Shown here: positions 60,237 to 64,000 of the stretch, in pieces
Numbering within the stretch: the first letter of the stretch is position 1
Layout of the letters: every line of letters starts with the position of its first letter
NCBI GenBank assembly: GCA_041649015.1
Contig: JBAZNU010000001.1
Location: 62,001 to 126,000 of the forward strand
DNA from: Ignavibacteria bacterium
GTDB taxonomy: Bacteria; Bacteroidota; Ignavibacteria; Tepidaquicellales; Tepidaquicellaceae
Reading direction: 5' to 3'
Length of the DNA: 64,000 bases
Position numbers and translations under genes: made by a program
The notes under the pieces: generated by a model
Told to the model about the DNA's origin: nothing
Databases searched by the model: none
What the model saw: the letters and a program-made list of their open reading frames with translations, nothing else

Positions 60237-61250
60237 TTATTTCAGTTTATGTTTGTATGTTTCTATCAATAACGGTATTACCTGAGTTGCATCACCAACT
60301 ATTCCGTAATGTGATACACTAAATATCGGAGCGTCAGGATCTGTATTAATAGCAATGATTTTCTTTGCCTCCTGCATCCCTGCTCTGTGTTGTATCGCAC
60401 CTGAAATCCCGACTGCTATGTATAACTTCGGTCTTACTGTTACACCCGTCTGCCCTACCTGTCTCTCAGGACCTATAAAACCCGCATCCACAGCCGCCCT
60501 GCTTCCTGCAACCTCACCGCCAAGAACATGCGCAAGATCATGTATAAGTTTGAAGTTTTCTTTTGAACCAAGACCGTAACCGCCTGCTATTATTATCGGT
60601 GCGGCTTTCAGATTTACTTTGCTCTCTTCTCTGTGCTGTTCAATAACTTCAAGCAATCCGTCTATATCTATCGGCTTATATGGTACTTCAGTAATTTTAA
60701 CTGGAAATGGTTTTTCGTAAGGATGCATTTCCATTACTCCTTCACGCACCGTTGCCATCTGAACTCGTACATCTGGAGTTATTATAGTCGCGACTATATT
60801 CCCTCCGAATGCCGGCCTGATTTGTAAAAGCAATTGCTTGTATTCCTTGCCAAGATATTTTACATCTGAAATTTTTAAATCAGTGCAGTCAGCCGTCAAT
60901 CCGCTCTTTGTGTTTGAAGCAACTCTCGGAGCTAAATCCCTTCCATAAACCGTAGCACCAAAAAGAACTATCCTTGGTGTATGCTTTTTTATCAACTCAT
61001 TCATTATCCTGCTGTATGGCATTGTCCTGAATAACTTTAAATCAGGATGGTCAATCAATACTGCCTCATTCGCTCCGTATTCAAAAGTCTGCTCTGCAAT
61101 TCCTCTCGCCTCATGACCTATAACTATTGCCTTCAGGACACCTTTCAAACTGTCAGCAAGCTTTCTTCCCTTGCTCAGCAGCTCAAAGCTTACATCAGCT
61201 GGTTTACCGTTTCTCTGCTCTACGAAAACCCAAACTTCATTGTTATGCAT
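60237..61250 (-). CDS. etfA: Electron transfer flavoprotein alpha subunit
   Basis: A 337-residue subunit. The C-terminal FAD domain has GGYGLGSKENFKLIHDLA, VAGSRAAVDAGFIGPERQVGQTG and GISGAIQHRAGMQE. The N-terminal domain contains VWVFVEQRNGKPADVSFELL. With EtfB it passes electrons from acyl-CoA dehydrogenase to the quinone pool. It lies 30 bp below the EtfB start region and 17 bp above the ACAD gene, in one operon. Confidence 0.96.
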   Translation of the reverse strand: MHNNEVWVFVEQRNGKPADVSFELLSKGRKLADSLKGVLKAIVIGHEARGIAEQTFEYGANEAVLIDHPDLKLFRTMPYSRIMNELIKKHTPRIVLFGATVYGRDLAPRVASNTKSGLTADCTDLKISDVKYLGKEYKQLLLQIRPAFGGNIVATIITPDVRVQMATVREGVMEMHPYEKPFPVKITEVPYKPIDIDGLLEVIEQHREESKVNLKAAPIIIAGGYGLGSKENFKLIHDLAHVLGGEVAGSRAAVDAGFIGPERQVGQTGVTVRPKLYIAVGISGAIQHRAGMQEAKKIIAINTDPDAPIFSVSHYGIVGDATQVIPLLIETYKHKLK

Positions 61251-61280
61251 TTATATAATCTTTAAAATTCTTTTTGTTAT

Positions 61281-62165
61281 TTAAAATATTCTGTCTTCAA
61301 TCAGTTTATCCACAAGCGATCCTATCCCCTCTTTTGTCGGTTCGACTATTTCCTGACTCCCCCCTGCAAGTACAACCGATTCAACCTTATGTACCTTCGT
61401 CGGAGAACCCTTTATACCGCATCTTGTCTCATCAACCTTTAAATCATCTGCCGAAAATGTTGGTATGAAAAGACCTCTTTCTTCGTACTCATGCTTTAAT
61501 GAATCAATATACAATAATGAATTTCCTTCAGTCAGTTTCTCAAGTTCCGTAAGTGTCTTCGCTCCTTTGTATGCCATCATTCTCTTCGCCCGGAAAGGTC
61601 TCGGTTCTGCGGCACCCTTCAAAACTGTTATTAATACTGGCACCTTGCACTGTACAACCTCATAACCGCCGTCAATCTTCTTCTTTATCTTAATCTTTCC
61701 GTCTTTTATCTCAAGAATCTCTTCCGCATAAGTTATCTGTGGTATGTTTAGTTTCTCCGCAGTCTGCGGTCCCACCTGTGCTGTATCACCGTCAATCGCC
61801 TGCCTGCCCGCAAATATGAAATCATAATCTCCGATTTTATTTATCGCTTCGCTTAATACATAAGATGTAGCAAGTGTATCCGCACCCGCAAACTTCCTGT
61901 CGCTGACCGCATACACCTCGTCCGCTCCCATGTATAGGCATTCGCGGAGTATGTCCGATGCCCTCGCAGGTCCCATCGTTATTGCTATAACTTTTCCGCC
62001 GTATGTTTCCTTTACCTGTAATGCAAACTCCAAAGCAACCTTATCTTCATAGTTGAAAATCGCCGGTAGCATCGAACGGTTAACTGTTCCGTCGTCCTTC
62101 ATAACTTTCCCGGAAATGTTTGCCGTATCAGGTACTTGTTTTACTAATACAATAGATTTATACAT
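61281..62165 (-). CDS. etfB: Electron transfer flavoprotein beta subunit
   Basis: A 294-residue subunit of the ETF dimer. Family blocks are VLVKQVPDTANISGKV, NYEDKVALEFALQVKE, AITMGPARASDILRECLYMGADE and IFAGRQAIDGDTAQVGPQTAE. It holds the AMP of the dimer. First gene of the EtfB-EtfA-ACAD run. The ATG at 62165 is family-typical (MYKSIVLVKQVPDT). Confidence 0.96.
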   Translation of the reverse strand: MYKSIVLVKQVPDTANISGKVMKDDGTVNRSMLPAIFNYEDKVALEFALQVKETYGGKVIAITMGPARASDILRECLYMGADEVYAVSDRKFAGADTLATSYVLSEAINKIGDYDFIFAGRQAIDGDTAQVGPQTAEKLNIPQITYAEEILEIKDGKIKIKKKIDGGYEVVQCKVPVLITVLKGAAEPRPFRAKRMMAYKGAKTLTELEKLTEGNSLLYIDSLKHEYEERGLFIPTFSADDLKVDETRCGIKGSPTKVHKVESVVLAGGSQEIVEPTKEGIGSLVDKLIEDRIF

Positions 62166-62247
62166 TGATTATTATATGTACTTTAATAATTAATTTTTAA
62201 TATACCAAAGTTATGTTTTTATAAAAATGTTAATTTACGATTCTCCG

Positions 62248-62649
62248 CTAATCAAAAAAATCACTAAGTATTTCGTCTAAGTCATCCATATTTTCATACA
62301 TCTCGAATTCAACATAATCGCATCCTGATATCATCGCTGAAAGTTTCTTACCATTCTTTTGCTTTAAACACAATATCCTTTTCCCTCTCTCAATTCCATA
62401 CCTTATTTCATACCCTACTCCCAGCGACGGGTTTGTAACTTCTGCTGCAATCACATCACATTCATCAATCCATTTCAAATCTCTGTCATGAATCTCTTTA
62501 TCGGATAAATCCGTCTCTCCGTCTGTTTTCATACTTGAAAAATGCTCCGTTAAAACCTCACCATATTTCTTTAACAAAGAAATCAGTTCTGCATTTTTTA
62601 TATTGTTTTCAGCCGACCCTCTTATAGAAGTCGCATAATAAATTTTCAT
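62248..62649 (-). CDS. DNPH1-like 2'-deoxynucleoside 5'-phosphate N-hydrolase
   Basis: A 133-residue nucleoside-deoxyribosyltransferase-fold protein. Blocks are YYATSIRGSAENNIKN, the active-site-like RDLKWIDECDVIAAEVTNPS, and LGVGYEIRYGIERGKRILCL. This pattern (GSIRG...VAEVT.PSLGVGYE) marks the DNPH1/Rcl group, which cleaves the glycosidic bond of deoxynucleotide monophosphates, for example 5-hydroxymethyl-dUMP. It is a possible nucleotide sanitation enzyme, and such enzymes also occur near phage defence. It lies alone, with its own RBS, between the ETF operon and the 11-bp repeat tract. Confidence 0.8.
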   Translation of the reverse strand: MKIYYATSIRGSAENNIKNAELISLLKKYGEVLTEHFSSMKTDGETDLSDKEIHDRDLKWIDECDVIAAEVTNPSLGVGYEIRYGIERGKRILCLKQKNGKKLSAMISGCDYVEFEMYENMDDLDEILSDFFD

Positions 62650-62922
62650 GGGGCTTTCCTTATAAATGAGATTTAAAATAATTATTTATTTCTACTTAAA
62701 AAACCACGAAATTACCCCCCTTCCTTAAAACCACCCCTAAATATTCCATTTCGACCCTAATTTCTGCCCCAAATACCCTTTTTTTCTGTATGCCTGCGTT
62801 ATGACTGCGATATGCCTGCGATATGTCTACGATATACCTGCGATATCTTAATATGCCAAAAACACGCAAAAATCTTATCTTTTAGACAAAATGGTTGATG
62901 CTTTTAGAAAAGGTGTTTACTT
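62650..62922. other. 273-bp noncoding region with 11-bp tandem repeat
   Basis: It holds C-rich runs on the plus strand (ACCCCCC, CCACCCC, GACCCTAATTTCTGCCCC) and a five-unit 11-bp array at 62790-62844. No gene is seen. Confidence 0.6.
62790..62844 (+). repeat. 11-bp tandem repeat, five units
   Basis: Units ATGCCTGCGTT, ATGACTGCGAT, ATGCCTGCGAT, ATGTCTACGAT, ATACCTGCGAT. The period is exact, with one or two substitutions per unit. It lies between the PQQ-type propeller gene and the DNPH1-like gene. Confidence 0.85.
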
Positions 62923-64000
62923 TCAGTTTCCAAGACAATAAAGCCAGCCGTCTTTGGATGCTATGTAAACTTTTTGGTCGAAAACTATGGGTGTGGCTTC
63001 AAAATATAGCGGTTTCTTATCAAGAAGTGTAAAATTCAAATCTGCATCAAACTCAAATAAATATATCTCTCCATATCCCGCTGCAATAAGTTTGTCCTTA
63101 AAAATTATTGGTGTAGAAATCGACTGCCCTATTTTATATTGAAATACTAATTCCGGTTTATCAACAGTCGTCCTTCCGTCAAAACTTTTCGTCGTCCCGT
63201 CTGTGCTTTTATAATCAACAACATAAAGATACCCGTCTATCCCGGAAAACGCAGCAAGCGATTTCATTCCCTTCTCTTTGTATTTATCATTTATGCTTGC
63301 ACTGCCTATCACTCCGCCGTTCCATGTTAATAATCCTTTATTACCCGTCGGGAAGTACCATACAAGTGCGTCTTGCGGCTCTTTGCTCGGATCAAGTTTC
63401 AGCATTCCCCCGTTACCCGCTATAAACTGCTTCTCTACAGAAACCAGCAAGCAGCCATCTTCTGTCACAACAGGCGAACCGTTTAAATCAGCCCCTATAT
63501 AATATTCCCAGTCAATCTCACCGCTTGCAATATTATAACCGTAAACATACCCGGAACCCGCAGCAACATAAACTTTCCCGTTAAGATAAGAGGGCGAAGA
63601 TTCTGTTATTAAATTTCCACCCCTTCTCGCTGCGTCTTTATCGCTGTATAAATTTAACTCTGTGTAAACCTCCGGCTCATAAAACTTACCGCTCTTAAAT
63701 GCATAATCATCATTCGGATTAAATACTCTGAAGACTCCGTTCTCAAGCCCTATGTATGCTGTATCTCCAAGAATCAAAGCAGAACCGTCAACATCCCTGC
63801 TCATACTCCTTGTTCTTTCAATTCTCATTCTGAAAAGCTCTTCCCCATTTACCGCAGAAACACTTCTGTAATTATACTCAAGCCCTGATCTCTGCCGGCT
63901 TCCCTGAAGCACTGCAAGTTTTCCCTCTTCTCTGTCCGTCGTCTTGTTGTAATACAATGTTCCCGTTCCTTTTATTGCATCATCAAAAGAATATTTCCAT
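62923..64000 (-). CDS. PQQ-type beta-propeller protein, 5' end outside the window
   Basis: A 3' partial gene. The frame stays open to the window edge (...YSFDDAIKGTGTLYYNKTTD...), so the start is missing. The available ~358 residues contain several propeller repeats with the pattern GxVYGYNIASGEIDWEY, LVSVEKQ, FSGIDGYLYVVDYKSTDG and KDGWLYCLG, like BamB/PQQ repeats. Probably exported or surface-bound. No T9SS sorting domain is seen at the C-terminus. The role is unknown. Confidence 0.75.
   Translation of the reverse strand, partial: WKYSFDDAIKGTGTLYYNKTTDREEGKLAVLQGSRQRSGLEYNYRSVSAVNGEELFRMRIERTRSMSRDVDGSALILGDTAYIGLENGVFRVFNPNDDYAFKSGKFYEPEVYTELNLYSDKDAARRGGNLITESSPSYLNGKVYVAAGSGYVYGYNIASGEIDWEYYIGADLNGSPVVTEDGCLLVSVEKQFIAGNGGMLKLDPSKEPQDALVWYFPTGNKGLLTWNGGVIGSASINDKYKEKGMKSLAAFSGIDGYLYVVDYKSTDGTTKSFDGRTTVDKPELVFQYKIGQSISTPIIFKDKLIAAGYGEIYLFEFDADLNFTLLDKKPLYFEATPIVFDQKVYIASKDGWLYCLGN

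Noticed and set aside
1..64000. tRNA, rRNA and transposase genes
   Set aside because: None was recognised in the gaps or among the coding frames by eye; a tRNAscan or IS search could still find one.

Overview
The window looks like part of the chromosome of a low-GC member of the Ignavibacteria / Bacteroidota–Chlorobi group, probably an uncultivated one. The main evidence is three type IX secretion (T9SS) C-terminal sorting domains with the NYPNPFNP signature and the terminal KxxLLIK/KMILIK pattern. Supporting evidence is a set of SPII lipoproteins, very short intergenic gaps and many TAATG/ATGA stop-start overlaps. No tRNA, rRNA, CRISPR array or intact transposase was seen.

Region 1 (1-7509) is an AT-rich defence island read leftward. 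It holds a type II restriction-modification pair: an amino-methyltransferase and a TdeIII/MjaII-like PD-(D/E)xK nuclease. Next to it is a two-gene unit that I cannot match to a named system: a nitrilase-superfamily protein with an intact-looking Glu-Lys-Cys triad, and an SMC/Rad50-like ABC ATPase with a CPLC hook motif. This is the best candidate for an undescribed antiphage system in the window.

Region 2 (7510-17847) holds two lipoproteins, a frameshifted T9SS gene remnant, fumarylacetoacetase with an unknown partner gene, an orphan TrpF-like protein with DUF1697 and DUF1801 proteins, a small secreted protein and a divergent transketolase. Region 3 (17950-30055) is a nine-gene leftward operon resembling the E. 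coli ygeW-ygeY-xdhD-ygfK-ssnA purine/urate locus. It has a MocA-like nucleotidyltransferase, two PLP enzymes, YgeW-like, a two-subunit molybdenum hydroxylase, YgeY, SsnA and a fused dihydropyrimidine-dehydrogenase-like flavoprotein in place of YgfK.

Region 4 (30056-40626) has repeat-rich noncoding DNA, two T9SS-exported beta-propeller proteins, an HU protein, a 1403-residue T9SS subtilase and a lipoprotein. Region 5 (40629-47907) has a YtcJ-like amidohydrolase, a DUF438/DUF2249 pair convergent with a NapH-like ferredoxin and an Rrf2 regulator (a likely nitrosative or redox stress module), and an S9 peptidase. Region 6 (48023-53668) is a second, canonical xanthine dehydrogenase operon (asparaginase-like, XdhA, XdhB, XdhC). 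Region 7 (53915-64000) has isocitrate dehydrogenase, pterin dehydratase, ChrA, a sensor kinase, an ETF/acyl-CoA dehydrogenase operon, a DNPH1-like nucleotide hydrolase and the 3' part of a PQQ-type propeller gene.

A pattern that cuts across regions is tandem repetition with a 7-bp period, in three unrelated sequence families. One of these lies inside the T9SS sorting-domain coding sequence, where loss of exactly one unit coincides with a frameshift in the remnant at 9592-9911. The purine theme recurs: two molybdenum hydroxylases, one XdhC and one MocA-like maturation protein, amidohydrolases and a nucleotide N-glycosidase are all in the same 64 kb.
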